Source: Dyadobacter linearis (GTDB taxonomy: Bacteria; Bacteroidota; Bacteroidia; Cytophagales; Spirosomataceae). Taken from it: DNA of 64,000 nt. Positions within the stretch are counted from its first letter, which is position 1, and every line of letters begins with the position of its first letter. The DNA is taken from NCBI RefSeq assembly GCF_907165045.1, contig NZ_CAJRAU010000001.1:682001-746000 (forward strand), in the 5' to 3' direction. Shown here piece after piece: positions 23,085 to 32,284 of this stretch. Made by a program: the position numbers and the translations under genes. A model generated the notes under the pieces. The model did no database searches. It was not told the DNA's origin and saw only the letters and a program-made list of their open reading frames with translations.

Positions 23085-25493
23085 TCACTCGCTCCGCAAA
23101 CTCTTCACCGGATTCATCAGCGCGGCGCGGATTGACTGGAAGCTGACGGTTACGAATGCTACGATAATGGCGAGCAGGCCGGCTTCTAGGAATATCAGCG
23201 CGTTGACACTGATCCGGTAAGGATAGTTTTGCAGCCATTTGTCCACTGAATAGTAAGCGAGCGGGAAGGCGAAGATGAATGAAATGCAGACCAGTTTCAG
23301 GAAATTTGCTGTGAGCAAACGGGCGATACTGGCAATTGAGGCGCCCATTACTTTCCGCACTCCGATCTCTTTGGTGCGCCGCTCGGCGGATAAGGTCGCC
23401 AGTCCGAATAGCCCGATGCAGGAAATGAATATCGTGAGCACCGTGCCGAAAAGCATGATCTGGCGCCACTTTTCCTCCGACTCGTAGCGTTTCCTGTTTT
23501 CATCGTCCAGAAATTTGTAGGTATAGGGATCCAGTGGAAACAGGCGGCGGAACGTATTTGCTACGTGTTGAAGGCTGCCCGATTCGGTACCGGGTTTGAT
23601 CTTGACAAAAAACCTACCGTAGGAATTACGCGCTTTCATAGTAAAGAGCTGCGGGCCGATCTTCTCGCTCAGCTCAGCGTAGTGATAGTCTTTTACAACA
23701 CCTAAAACCGTATATTTCTTATTGTTATCATACCAGAAATCAACAACCTGCCCGATCGGGTCTTTCCAGCGTGCCTCCTTGACAAATGCCTCATTCACAA
23801 GGACTGCGGTGCTAGAATCGGCAGGAAAGCTGGCCGAAAAATTGCGGCCTTTCAGTACAGGTACTTTAATAATTGGCAGGAATTCGGGATCGATGGTTTC
23901 ATACGTAAAACCGATCTCGGTATCTCCGTTCACCCTCGCGCGGGTATTCCAGCGGCCGCCATTTTTGGGAGCCACAGCCAGCACATTCGGGTCTTTTTGC
24001 AGTTCCTGCCGGAGTAAGTGCGCCTGTTCGCGGGTGAGGTTCGATTTATTGACAGTCAGTAAATTGTCGTCGCTGTAACCGAGGTCTTTATTGATCAGGT
24101 AGTTAAACTGGGAGTTAATAGTAAGTGTGCCGATGATCAGGAAAGAAGCGATCGTAAACTGCAATACGACCAGGGAGGTCTGCATGTAATTTTTGCCTGA
24201 CAGCTGTATTCTGTTGTAAAGTGTTTTGACAGGATTATAGCCCGAAAGTATGATCGCCGGATAAAAACCAGCCAGTAAACCTGTGGTAAGGAAAAGCGCC
24301 AGATAGCCGAGGATCAGCTTAATATCAAACAAATAGGATAATGCAAGCGCCTTGTTTGCAAGCTCATTGAATGTAGGTAAAACCAGTTGAACAAGGATCA
24401 GCCCAAAGATGAATGCGGCGAGACATAACAGAAAAGATTCGCCCAAAAACTGCGCTACCAGCTGCATGCGGCCGCCACCTACCACTTTACGTACACCGAT
24501 CTCCTTCGCCCTTTTCAGGGATCTTGCAACAGTGAGATTGACGAAATTGATACAGGCTATTAAAAGAATAAAAAGCGCAATACCTGTCAGTATGTAAGAT
24601 AGTTGCGGGCTGTTGTGACCGGTTAACCCATTGTTGGCGGGTAAATCGGTACTCAGGTGCATGTCGGTAAAAGGTTGAAGGGTATATTCGGTTTTATTGT
24701 TATCACCATATTTCTCGGCGGCTTCTTTCATCGCCTCCCTAGCGTCGGCGTTGTAAACGAGGTTCATCTTTTTCTCCACAAGTGCTACATTCGAACCGCG
24801 ATCCAGCAAGACAAAGGTGTTCAGGAACGTATTAAACCAGTTCATACTACGCTCCATTTCACTGTTTTTAGTGAGAAAAGGAACCAGGATCTCGAACTTG
24901 ATAGAAGAATTCTGAGGGGATTTCCGAGCAACGCCGGTTACGGTATAAGGTTCAAACCGGGCGTCTTTATCGTAACTGTCCTTCATCAGCATCGACTTTC
25001 CGAGCACATCTTTCTGTCCGAAATGTTTCAACGCCATTTCTTCTGATATCACCACCGATTTAGGTTCGCGCAGCGCGGTTTGCGGGTTGCCACTTACGAA
25101 AGGAAATGAGAAAATGGAAAAGAATGCGGTATCAGCATGAAAAACCTCCTCGCTTTTGATCTCATTTCCCTTTTTAATATCACTCTGAGTTCCCAGGAAA
25201 CGCACTGCGGCCCTGATCTCCGGAACGCCGGCCGCGAATTTCGGGCCCTGTAAAAACCCGGTGTTGCCCGCGACGCCCGTCTGCATTCCGGTAGGCGACA
25301 GGAACTTGCTCGTGATACGATAAATGTTCGGGTTGTTCGCGTGGAACTGGTCATAGCTGACTTCGTCTTTCGTATAAAGCAGGATCAGCATGGCAGCGGC
25401 GAGCCCGATGCTCAGGCCGGTTACATTGATCAGCGAGTAAACTTTACTTTGCGCCAGGGTCCTCCATGCAATTGTAAAATAGCTTCTTAGCAT
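23085..25493 (-). CDS. FtsX/MacB-type ABC transporter permease (no ATPase)
   Basis: The 802-residue permease contains two MacB_PCD-FtsX units. The first membrane helix is near 20-40 (INVTGLSIGLAAAMLILLY), the first periplasmic domain spans about 50-270, three helices lie at about 285-410 with KRAKEIGVRKVVGGGR, the second periplasmic domain spans about 450-660 and three final helices carry RRTKEIGVRKVMGAS. It ends NPVKSLRSE like its paralogue at 32285. No Walker motifs are present, so an ATPase from elsewhere is needed. A sigma-54-like promoter and palindrome lie upstream. Confidence 0.93.
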   Translation of the reverse strand: MLRSYFTIAWRTLAQSKVYSLINVTGLSIGLAAAMLILLYTKDEVSYDQFHANNPNIYRITSKFLSPTGMQTGVAGNTGFLQGPKFAAGVPEIRAAVRFLGTQSDIKKGNEIKSEEVFHADTAFFSIFSFPFVSGNPQTALREPKSVVISEEMALKHFGQKDVLGKSMLMKDSYDKDARFEPYTVTGVARKSPQNSSIKFEILVPFLTKNSEMERSMNWFNTFLNTFVLLDRGSNVALVEKKMNLVYNADAREAMKEAAEKYGDNNKTEYTLQPFTDMHLSTDLPANNGLTGHNSPQLSYILTGIALFILLIACINFVNLTVARSLKRAKEIGVRKVVGGGRMQLVAQFLGESFLLCLAAFIFGLILVQLVLPTFNELANKALALSYLFDIKLILGYLALFLTTGLLAGFYPAIILSGYNPVKTLYNRIQLSGKNYMQTSLVVLQFTIASFLIIGTLTINSQFNYLINKDLGYSDDNLLTVNKSNLTREQAHLLRQELQKDPNVLAVAPKNGGRWNTRARVNGDTEIGFTYETIDPEFLPIIKVPVLKGRNFSASFPADSSTAVLVNEAFVKEARWKDPIGQVVDFWYDNNKKYTVLGVVKDYHYAELSEKIGPQLFTMKARNSYGRFFVKIKPGTESGSLQHVANTFRRLFPLDPYTYKFLDDENRKRYESEEKWRQIMLFGTVLTIFISCIGLFGLATLSAERRTKEIGVRKVMGASIASIARLLTANFLKLVCISFIFAFPLAYYSVDKWLQNYPYRISVNALIFLEAGLLAIIVAFVTVSFQSIRAALMNPVKSLRSE

Positions 25494-25537
25494 ATAGTGG
25501 CTGATTTAGTGCTTGGACAGAGTCAATGCACCTGATC

Positions 25538-25553
25538 AACAAATATTTTGCCA
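25538..25553 (-). promoter_or_regulatory. Sigma-54-like (-24/-12) promoter of the permease gene
   Basis: On the minus strand the sequence reads TGGCAAAATATTTGTT. It matches TGGCACGNNNNTTGCW at TGGCA and TTG with the correct 10-bp spacing between GG and the -12 position, but has T instead of C at -12. It lies 45 bp before the ATG. Confidence 0.5.
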
Positions 25554-25617
25554 ATTTTTACAAATGAGAATATATACCTGTAAGTCAACAATTTAACTGA
25601 AACAAAAGCTGAGGAAA

Positions 25618-25635
25618 GTGTCCGAAATCGAACAC
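25618..25635 (-). promoter_or_regulatory. Palindromic activator site upstream of the permease
   Basis: GTGTTCGATTTCGGACAC (minus strand) is a near-perfect palindrome about 65 bp upstream of the -24 element. The core TGTTCG-N4-yGrACA recurs at 32158-32173 before the other permease. Confidence 0.5.
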
Positions 25636-25638
25636 TTG

Positions 25639-26388
25639 TTACAAATACAACTTGACCATTTGCCGCCAGTAGCGTGGCCGGTGTGCTTCTTCATTCCAGA
25701 TATAAAAATGGTGAGGTACCCCTATTGCATTCAGTGAAGCACTTAGTTGCTCGTTGTCGGGCAGAAACGGATCATCCCGCCCTATGACGATCGTGATATC
25801 CAGCTGCCTCAGCTGGTTGAGCAGCACTTCATCGGTGATACCCGGAACGAAGCGGTTAGGCATATTGAAATACACATTTTCATCGAAGTACCCGTCGAAA
25901 AGGTCGTCGAAGAATGGAAGTGATTTGGTGAGATCGTACCGGCCGCTCATACCGACGATCTTACTGAATATGGTCGGGTGTTTGAGTCCGATATTGACGG
26001 CGTGAAATGCGCCCAGGCTGCAACCGGTTACCGCCAGTTTTTCATTTTTGTTTCGCTTTCTGATAAATGGGACCACTTCTTCGAGGATATATTGCTCAAA
26101 TTCCAGATGCCTGAGAATACGCTCTTGCGGCGGGATATCAGAATAAAAACTCTCCTTATCAATACTGTCAACACAAAATACCTGTACCTGGCCCGCCGCG
26201 ATCTTTCCGCTCATCGCGTCGATGATCTTCCAGTTTTCCATATCGTAAAAGCGGGCGGACCTGGTAGGGAAAAAGAGAACCGGCATTCCTTTTTTTCCAA
26301 AAACCAACATTTCCATATCTCTTTTCAGAGCTGGGCTATACCATTTCTGATATTCGCGCTTGGCCAGGGAAGGAGCTGAGGTAATCAT
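25639..26388 (-). CDS. Alpha/beta-hydrolase, esterase family
   Basis: The 249-residue cytoplasmic hydrolase has the nucleophile elbow GCSLGAFHA (Ser about residue 126), an oxyanion/strand region PVLFFPTRSARF, an acid-containing strand ITIVIGRDDPFLP and a late histidine (NEEAHRPRYW). This is the putative-esterase (esterase D-like) group without a signal peptide. It lies 3 bp after the GDSL hydrolase, so the two form an operon of deacylating enzymes. The substrate is unknown; acyl-sugars are plausible. Confidence 0.82.
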   Translation of the reverse strand: MITSAPSLAKREYQKWYSPALKRDMEMLVFGKKGMPVLFFPTRSARFYDMENWKIIDAMSGKIAAGQVQVFCVDSIDKESFYSDIPPQERILRHLEFEQYILEEVVPFIRKRNKNEKLAVTGCSLGAFHAVNIGLKHPTIFSKIVGMSGRYDLTKSLPFFDDLFDGYFDENVYFNMPNRFVPGITDEVLLNQLRQLDITIVIGRDDPFLPDNEQLSASLNAIGVPHHFYIWNEEAHRPRYWRQMVKLYL

Positions 26389-26391
26389 CGG

Positions 26392-26994
26392 TTATGAAAG
26401 TTTGGGGAGGTTGAGCGCATTTCTAATCTTTTCAGTCCAGATCTCGTACCCTTCCGGCGTCATGTGCAGCCCGTCCTGTTCAAACAATGTGCGGGCCGGG
26501 GTATCCTGCTCGTCGAGCATTGCGGGAAAAATGTCGATGTAATGCTGGTTCGGGTCCGTGTCGATCACGTCCAGAATGAGCCTGTTGGCTGCCCGGATCT
26601 GAGAAATGATCTCCCAGCGTTGCAGGCTTGGTTTGATACTGATATAATAGCAGGGTATATCGCCGAACCGCTGCCGCACCTGCCCGACCAGCTGCCGGTA
26701 ATACAGGCACACTTCCACCGGATTTCGTCCGTCGCCCAGATCATTGTCACCTGCATAGATGATCACAGTTTTTGCAGCTTCGATCTGTTTCATAATACGG
26801 TCGAAAAACCAGGTACAGGCGGCCAGCGTAGAGCCTCCAAAACCGAGGTTAATCGGCTTTACGTCCGCGAAATCTTCGTACAATGTATTCCACAAATTAA
26901 TACTTGAACTACCATAAAATATAGTTTCTGGCTGATAGGGCAAGTTTTCAGCTTCTTTCTCGACCCTTAATACTTCATCTTCATACCATTCCAT
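26392..26994 (-). CDS. SGNH/GDSL hydrolase
   Basis: The 200-residue cytoplasmic SGNH hydrolase shows the four blocks in order. Block I is FYGSSSINLW, with the nucleophile serine near residue 30. Block II is LGFGGSTL, block III is YAGDNDL and block V is DGLHMTPEGY, with the Asp-x-x-His pair. Substrates in this family are short acyl esters on sugars or lipids. It is the first gene of a two-gene operon with the esterase downstream. Confidence 0.86.
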   Translation of the reverse strand: MEWYEDEVLRVEKEAENLPYQPETIFYGSSSINLWNTLYEDFADVKPINLGFGGSTLAACTWFFDRIMKQIEAAKTVIIYAGDNDLGDGRNPVEVCLYYRQLVGQVRQRFGDIPCYYISIKPSLQRWEIISQIRAANRLILDVIDTDPNQHYIDIFPAMLDEQDTPARTLFEQDGLHMTPEGYEIWTEKIRNALNLPKLS

Positions 26995-27167
26995 AAGCTT
27001 AGCGTGTCGGACAGAATCGGGCGCTCATTTAGAGTTCCGGCTCTTTTGGTTTCTAAAATTAGGTTACAAATGTGACCCGCGTATTAATTTTTGGCGCGGG
27101 CATTTTATCAAATATTTAAGATTAAAAGCTGCCGATACGCGCTATAAAAACCGCACCAGCATCGCTG

Positions 27168-29483
27168 CTACATTACCTTGATATTATTTTCCCTGAACTT
27201 CCTGTAAAGCGTCTCGAGCACGTAGCTCTTGAATGCGGCTTCGGCGTAAACGCTGTTCAGCCACACGAGGATTTTCAGTTCCACATTATCTGCCCCGATA
27301 CTATTAAACAGGATCTGTTGCGGCGCATTTTTTACAATATCCTCCCCTTTGTCAACGGTTTCGCTGACGAGCTTTTTTACCAGATCCAGGTCTGATTCCA
27401 CATTCACTTTAAATGTAATCTCGGCTTTCAGCTGCGCATTTTTCTGGCTGTAATTCACAAGCCTGCCCGATAGTAAATCCCCATTTGGAATAATCACGCG
27501 GGAACCCTGCGAAGTGAGCATTTTACTCGACCGGATCCCAATATCCAGCACTTTTCCCTTTTTATCGGCCAGTTCAATGTAGTCTCCGATATCGAAGGGT
27601 TTTTCAAAAATCAGGATAATACCGGAGACAAAATTGTTGATGATATTCTGCAAACCCAGCCCGATACCTACCCCTAATGCACCGATCAATACGGTGATCT
27701 TATCCAGCGGAACTCCGGATGCGGTGATCGCGAACAGAAATCCGATCACGATGATCACCAACCGGATCAGCGCCAGTTTTGAATTTTTCTCGACGTAATT
27801 ACTCCCGAATGTATTGTCAGACTCCCCAAACAGTAAGCCGATATTCTTTTGAAGCAGGTTGGCCAGGTACACGATCACGGCGAAGAACACAATATTGCCA
27901 AGCGTGAATGTGATATTACCCAGCGTGCGCGGCTTGGCGAGGATCTGTTGCAGCAAGTCTGTGATCGGGTCGATGATATTGAGATTGATCGCGAAAACCA
28001 TGATCCAGAGCAATACCGAAACGAAGGTAAGTATGGTCCTGAACTTGGCCCGGCTGCTGGCTACATTGATCCGTGCAAAAAGCCCGCCCGAGCACGAGCT
28101 GACTTTGATCTGCAGCTCCATCGCTTCTATTACTATTTCAACAAAAACAGCCAGGCTCAGTACCTGCACCAGCCCGCTGATCGCGGTGAGATTGAAAGAC
28201 TTAGCCAGACTTATTCTTCCAAAAACATTGAGCAATACCGCCGAGATATTCAGGATCACATAAATGATCGTGACCGGCTTGATGAATTTTTTATGAAGCC
28301 GGGCCTCTTTCAATTTCCCGTAAAACCAGATCCCGAAATAGATCGACAATCCATTGAGAATGATCAGCAGGGAACGCAGCAAAAAGGTATCGTTGACAAA
28401 TGCATTGGTGAAAATCACGAGCGCATATAACCCCATGATCGCAAACCAGACGCGCAACTGGTCTTTCGGCAGCCTTTTCCGGAGGAATATCGTAAGTGTG
28501 ATCAGGAGTAAAAATTGGTTGAGCTCAATGTAAATGGAAGGCGAATCGGGCTCAAAGAATGGGGTTAAATTGAATAATACCACCAGCGTGGGCAAAACGG
28601 GAATGCGGGTAAGATAACTCAGATTCAGCTGCCCTATCTCCCTCGAAAGTTTGGCATTGGAAGCGAGCCGGAAATTGATGTAGACCCACCAGAAAAAAAC
28701 GCCGCAAAGGATCAGCAGAAATATCCGGTTATCCCAGGTGGAGTTGAGAAAGTAACGCAATATCCTGTCCTGGCCGAGGTAAGAGGTTTTGATCAGGGTA
28801 CCAATATTGTCCGAATCGCTCGTGCGCGGCGCTTTCCAGAGATACCGGTATTCTTTGCTCAACACACTTTTACCCGACTCGCGGATATATTCATCGACGA
28901 TCGTTCGCAGGTCGATGGTTTTAAAATACAATGCAGAAACGTCTGCTAGGAGCTTGCTGACTGTATCGAGATTGGCTACCGTTACTTTTCCGGTACTTTG
29001 CAGCCGGGTCCTGAGATCTGCTATTTGCCCGGTGTACAGTTTTCTCTGGGTCGAATCGGTATTGTCGGTAGCGAGCAGGGAATCGCGGCTGAACTGAATC
29101 ACTTTCTCCGACATACGCTGCAATTCCAGGTTATATTTGGACAGTGCCTTGCGCCAGTTCCCTGTTTTCAGCTGTGCATCGGTAAGCATCAGCCGGTAGT
29201 TGAGCAAACTTTTATTATCGGGAACGGTCTTGTTCAGCTGCATCGCCGAGTCGATCTGGGCTACATTCGCCTGAGCTTTGGTGAGCTCCTGCCGGATCTT
29301 CTCGCCGTCATAAGCTTTCTTGTTTGCCGCATTCATATCTGTAATTGCAGCCTGGTATTTTTCCAGCCTGAACAACAGGGTATCGGGGATCAGGGCGCTG
29401 GAATCGGTCGGGGTTTTTCTGTCCTGCGCAGAGAGAAATCCGGAGGATAGGATGAAAAGAAAAAGGAATTTAATGAATCTCAT
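27168..29483 (-). CDS. Large MscS-family mechanosensitive channel
   Basis: The 771-residue channel protein has a signal peptide (1-19), a periplasmic helical region with heptad-like character (about 30-235), roughly ten membrane helices (about 245-590) and a C-terminal MscS module. The pore-lining helix is VLIGALGVGIGLGLQNIINNF, followed by the beta domain GDYIELADKKGKVLDIGIRSS and VIIPNGDLLSGRLVNYS. It releases solutes when membrane tension rises. The long N-terminal part resembles MscK/MscM-type channels. Monocistronic. Confidence 0.92.
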   Translation of the reverse strand: MRFIKFLFLFILSSGFLSAQDRKTPTDSSALIPDTLLFRLEKYQAAITDMNAANKKAYDGEKIRQELTKAQANVAQIDSAMQLNKTVPDNKSLLNYRLMLTDAQLKTGNWRKALSKYNLELQRMSEKVIQFSRDSLLATDNTDSTQRKLYTGQIADLRTRLQSTGKVTVANLDTVSKLLADVSALYFKTIDLRTIVDEYIRESGKSVLSKEYRYLWKAPRTSDSDNIGTLIKTSYLGQDRILRYFLNSTWDNRIFLLILCGVFFWWVYINFRLASNAKLSREIGQLNLSYLTRIPVLPTLVVLFNLTPFFEPDSPSIYIELNQFLLLITLTIFLRKRLPKDQLRVWFAIMGLYALVIFTNAFVNDTFLLRSLLIILNGLSIYFGIWFYGKLKEARLHKKFIKPVTIIYVILNISAVLLNVFGRISLAKSFNLTAISGLVQVLSLAVFVEIVIEAMELQIKVSSCSGGLFARINVASSRAKFRTILTFVSVLLWIMVFAINLNIIDPITDLLQQILAKPRTLGNITFTLGNIVFFAVIVYLANLLQKNIGLLFGESDNTFGSNYVEKNSKLALIRLVIIVIGFLFAITASGVPLDKITVLIGALGVGIGLGLQNIINNFVSGIILIFEKPFDIGDYIELADKKGKVLDIGIRSSKMLTSQGSRVIIPNGDLLSGRLVNYSQKNAQLKAEITFKVNVESDLDLVKKLVSETVDKGEDIVKNAPQQILFNSIGADNVELKILVWLNSVYAEAAFKSYVLETLYRKFRENNIKVM

Positions 29484-29682
29484 TACGCTAATTTTTGATC
29501 AAGCCGAGGCAAATAGTATGCCTTGGCGGTATACGTCGCTTTTTTTGAATGTAGTCAAATGCGCAGTCGGTTCAAATTTTGTTCTTTATAAATGCAGAAA
29601 TTGAACAGAATCGGTTGGTCGCGGTGTTATTTCAGGGGCACCGAAATTGTAACGTCGCTCCTTTACATTAAAATCAGATTGT

Positions 29683-30174
29683 ATGAATACTGAAAAAGCC
29701 ATTCTGGCAGGTGGTTGCTTCTGGGGCGTGGAAGAATTGTTCAGACACTATCCGGGGGTAATTTCAACGGTAGTGGGGTATACGGGCGGCGATGTGCCCC
29801 ATGCAACCTACCGCAATCACGGCACGCACGCAGAAGGGATCGCGATTGAATTCGATCCTTCCAAACTAACTTACCGCGGACTTTTGGAATACTTTTTCCA
29901 GATCCACGACCCTACTACCAGGAACCGGCAGGGAAACGATATCGGGACCTCCTACCGTTCCGCTATTTTTTATCTGGACGAAAACCAGCGCGATACTGCG
30001 AATGCACTGATCACCGAAATGGAAGCTTCGGGCGTGTGGCCGGGCAAGATCGTGACGGAAGTGGTGCCTGCCGGTGATTTCTGGGATGCAGAAGTAGAGC
30101 ATCAGGATTATTTGCAAAAACACCCTGGCGGCTATACCTGCCACTTTGAAAGACCAAGCTGGAAACTGAACTAA
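29683..30174 (+). CDS. msrA: Peptide-methionine (S)-S-oxide reductase
   Basis: The 163-residue cytoplasmic MsrA has its catalytic cysteine in [12 protein letters not shown] (Cys 12). The family signatures [40 protein letters not shown] and YRSAIFY follow. A second cysteine near the C terminus ([10 protein letters not shown]) can serve for recycling. It reduces methionine-S-sulfoxide in proteins using thioredoxin. The gene is single, with its own terminator; the start is supported by the close catalytic motif. Confidence 0.96.
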   Translation: MNTEKAILAGGCFWGVEELFRHYPGVISTVVGYTGGDVPHATYRNHGTHAEGIAIEFDPSKLTYRGLLEYFFQIHDPTTRNRQGNDIGTSYRSAIFYLDENQRDTANALITEMEASGVWPGKIVTEVVPAGDFWDAEVEHQDYLQKHPGGYTCHFERPSWKLN

Positions 30175-30188
30175 GATAGCATTCCTGT

Positions 30189-30225
30189 AAAAAAGCCAGA
30201 CGAGTTGATCTCGTCTGGCTTTTTT
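30189..30225. terminator. Bidirectional rho-independent terminator
   Basis: AAAAGCCAGACGAG pairs with CTCGTCTGGCTTTT around TTGAT, flanked by A and T runs. It serves msrA and the converging GDSL lipoprotein gene. Confidence 0.85.
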
Positions 30226-30249
30226 GTATTCCAGTAAGAATCCGGAATG

Positions 30250-31293
30250 TTAGTATTCCAGCTCTTTCAATTTAGCAACAACCCGATTCGCGACGATTTC
30301 GTAGCCTTTGTTATTGATGTGAATTTCATCCGCATTGTCTGGTCTCATACCTCTCGGGAAAATGCCATTTTCTATATCAGACAGATCTTCCGGGCTAGGC
30401 GAATAATTGATAACCGCCATTTCTTCTTCTGTCGGCGGCTCCATAGGTACAAATGATTTCCCGAATTCAGAAGATAGCCTGCTGTTGATTTCCGTCACTT
30501 CATTGTAACGGTCAGTGCCTTTTTCCTCGGGGACAGCCAGCAAAACGCCTAATACTAAAAATCTCTTTGGTTCTTCGAGATAGGAAACCGAACTGTTGAG
30601 CGCCGTCACGATATCTTCTTTGGCATTGGGCAGACCAATATTGTTCCGTCCGTACCACAGGATCTGGGTCGCTGTGCGAAGCTCTGCGGGATCGGCGAGT
30701 ACAAATTTGGAATCGTCGGGAATCTCGGCAATACTTTCGCCGTCGGGTTTGATGGTGTAAATTTCGCCTTTTGCTTCGTTTGCCTCACGGGTGATCGTAC
30801 ATTTCACGCCGGCCAATGTACCTGTCCGGCTATACGTCAGGAAATTGATGGGCGTGGATAAAAACTCGTTACTGAGTTTTTTCACTTTAAGCGGCTCGGT
30901 TCCATTGAACTTCCCTCCTTCCACGGTGACAGTTAAAGGTTCGCCGCCCTGCCTTATCGCAATGGATTTCGCGATCTGGCCGCCGATCCCGTCGCTTACA
31001 ATCCGCCTCCCGGGCAGCCCGACGCCTACTAGTGTACCGTAAGGCACATTTGCGCCTGCGCCTATGGTGAGACTGTCACCAAAGAACGCAAGGGTCTGGT
31101 CGAGTTTTGGCTTGTCCTCTCCCGTTCCTTCCGGATTGTTCTTTTTCGGGAAAATTTCGTCGATCAATCCTTCGCAGGAAGTCAGCAATGTGGTTGTAAT
31201 AATAGCCGCCCCAGTTTGGCGAAAAAATCGCCTCCGGCTTAATGAGGTGTCAGTGTTCTTAGCGCTGGATTTGCGCTGATCGTGGTTAATCAT
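30250..31293 (-). CDS. SGNH/GDSL hydrolase with Tat signal and lipobox
   Basis: The 347-residue protein has a twin-arginine motif (LSRRRFFRQTG, residues 18-28) followed by a lipobox LLTSC (Cys about 40), so it should be exported folded and then lipid-anchored. The SGNH catalytic start is LAFFGDSLTIGAGA (Ser about 74) and the terminal Asp-x-x-His appears as DEIHINNKGYEI near 330. An insert at about 95-200 separates the blocks, longer than in compact GDSL enzymes. It may remove acyl groups from polysaccharides at the envelope; substrate unknown. Confidence 0.8.
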   Translation of the reverse strand: MINHDQRKSSAKNTDTSLSRRRFFRQTGAAIITTTLLTSCEGLIDEIFPKKNNPEGTGEDKPKLDQTLAFFGDSLTIGAGANVPYGTLVGVGLPGRRIVSDGIGGQIAKSIAIRQGGEPLTVTVEGGKFNGTEPLKVKKLSNEFLSTPINFLTYSRTGTLAGVKCTITREANEAKGEIYTIKPDGESIAEIPDDSKFVLADPAELRTATQILWYGRNNIGLPNAKEDIVTALNSSVSYLEEPKRFLVLGVLLAVPEEKGTDRYNEVTEINSRLSSEFGKSFVPMEPPTEEEMAVINYSPSPEDLSDIENGIFPRGMRPDNADEIHINNKGYEIVANRVVAKLKELEY

Positions 31294-31357
31294 TCTGATT
31301 GGAGAACATTTGAGTGTGCTTTTCTCAATTTATATCAATAATCATTCCATAATGCAA

Positions 31358-31390
31358 AAAAGGAGGCTGAGCGTGCGCCCAACCTCCTTT
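31358..31390 (-). terminator. Hairpin terminator of the porin-like gene
   Basis: AAAGGAGG pairs with CCTCCTTT across a 16-nt loop. The A run at 31356-31362 becomes a T run on the minus strand. Confidence 0.65.
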
Positions 31391-31419
31391 GGTATTCTAT
31401 TACAAAAAAACTGACCTGC

Positions 31420-31995
31420 TTACTTCACCAGCGGGATCGCCCAGAAAATGCTGGCCTGGATCACACTGTTTTTGAAATCAGGATCGATATTCTGGCCGGA
31501 GAAATTTCCTACTTTGGAAAGACCGGCAATATATCTTACGCCCAGTCCAAGTCCGATCGGGGATTGGTAACCGATACCCGCCGCAGCCGACAAGTCAAGG
31601 TTCTTGGCAAAGTTGTTGATCGTCTGATCAGGCACATCGCTCGAAGTCCTGAAACCAGCCTGCGGTCCGAACTCTACATAGAATCCGCCATTGGTTTTGA
31701 ATTTCAACATAACCGGCACATTCACATAGCTGATCTTGAAATCTGATCTTGCTCCGTTGTTGTCAACTTTTGCACCCTGCGTGGAGAAAAGAACCTCCGG
31801 CTGGATCGAGAATACTTTTCCAAAACCGTAATTAATGATACCACCAAGATGATAACCTACAAGCGCATCCGATTCTATATTTCCACCGGTATAGTTACTG
31901 ATGTTCAAACCTGCTTTCGGACCGATGCTGAATGATTGGGCAAACGCTGACTGGACAGATACGAGCAGTACAGCAACAAATAGTAATTTTTTCAT
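31420..31995 (-). CDS. Outer-membrane beta-barrel (porin-like, PorT family)
   Basis: The 191-residue protein has a signal peptide (MKKLLFVAVLLVSVQSAFAQ) and then the outer-membrane beta-barrel domain: FSIGPKAGLNISNYTGGN, alternating aromatic strands (FYVEFGPQAGFRT) and a last strand SIFWAIPLVK. This is the common eight-strand OMP_b-brl_2 type of Bacteroidota. Channel, adhesin or structural roles are all possible. It is single and divergent from the permease at 32285. Confidence 0.85.
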   Translation of the reverse strand: MKKLLFVAVLLVSVQSAFAQSFSIGPKAGLNISNYTGGNIESDALVGYHLGGIINYGFGKVFSIQPEVLFSTQGAKVDNNGARSDFKISYVNVPVMLKFKTNGGFYVEFGPQAGFRTSSDVPDQTINNFAKNLDLSAAAGIGYQSPIGLGLGVRYIAGLSKVGNFSGQNIDPDFKNSVIQASIFWAIPLVK

Positions 31996-32147
31996 GTTTT
32001 AAATTGATTTAATGTGACTTCGAAGTCCACTATCCCAGTTTGTGACGGGTAATTTATTCAAATGCGCCCGACTATATGCCGGACAAGGATAGTAGTGAAA
32101 ATGTCGTGCCAATGTAGCCGCCAGCGACATCAGCCCTCGTCCCCTGG

Positions 32148-32173
32148 TGAACAAATCTGTTCGGTATTGAACA
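32148..32173 (+). promoter_or_regulatory. Palindromic activator sites upstream of the permease
   Basis: Three half-sites are arranged as GAACA-N4-TGTTC-N6-GAACA. The right pair, TGTTCGGTATTGAACA, matches the palindrome before the permease at 23085-25493. It lies about 55 bp upstream of the -24-like element. Confidence 0.5.
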
Positions 32174-32226
32174 TTTCATAAGATACGATAATTAGTAAAC
32201 ACCTCATTTTTAGCGAGTTCAAGCGG

Positions 32227-32243
32227 TGGCAGGTTTTTTTGCA
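32227..32243 (+). promoter_or_regulatory. Sigma-54-like element of the second permease
   Basis: TGGCAGGTTTTTTTGCA has both conserved blocks, but the GG to GC spacing is 11 rather than 10 bp because of a seven-T run. This weakens the match. Confidence 0.35.
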
Positions 32244-32284
32244 TTTTTCTTCGATCCATCAACCAGCCAACCAACTGAGAAAAT

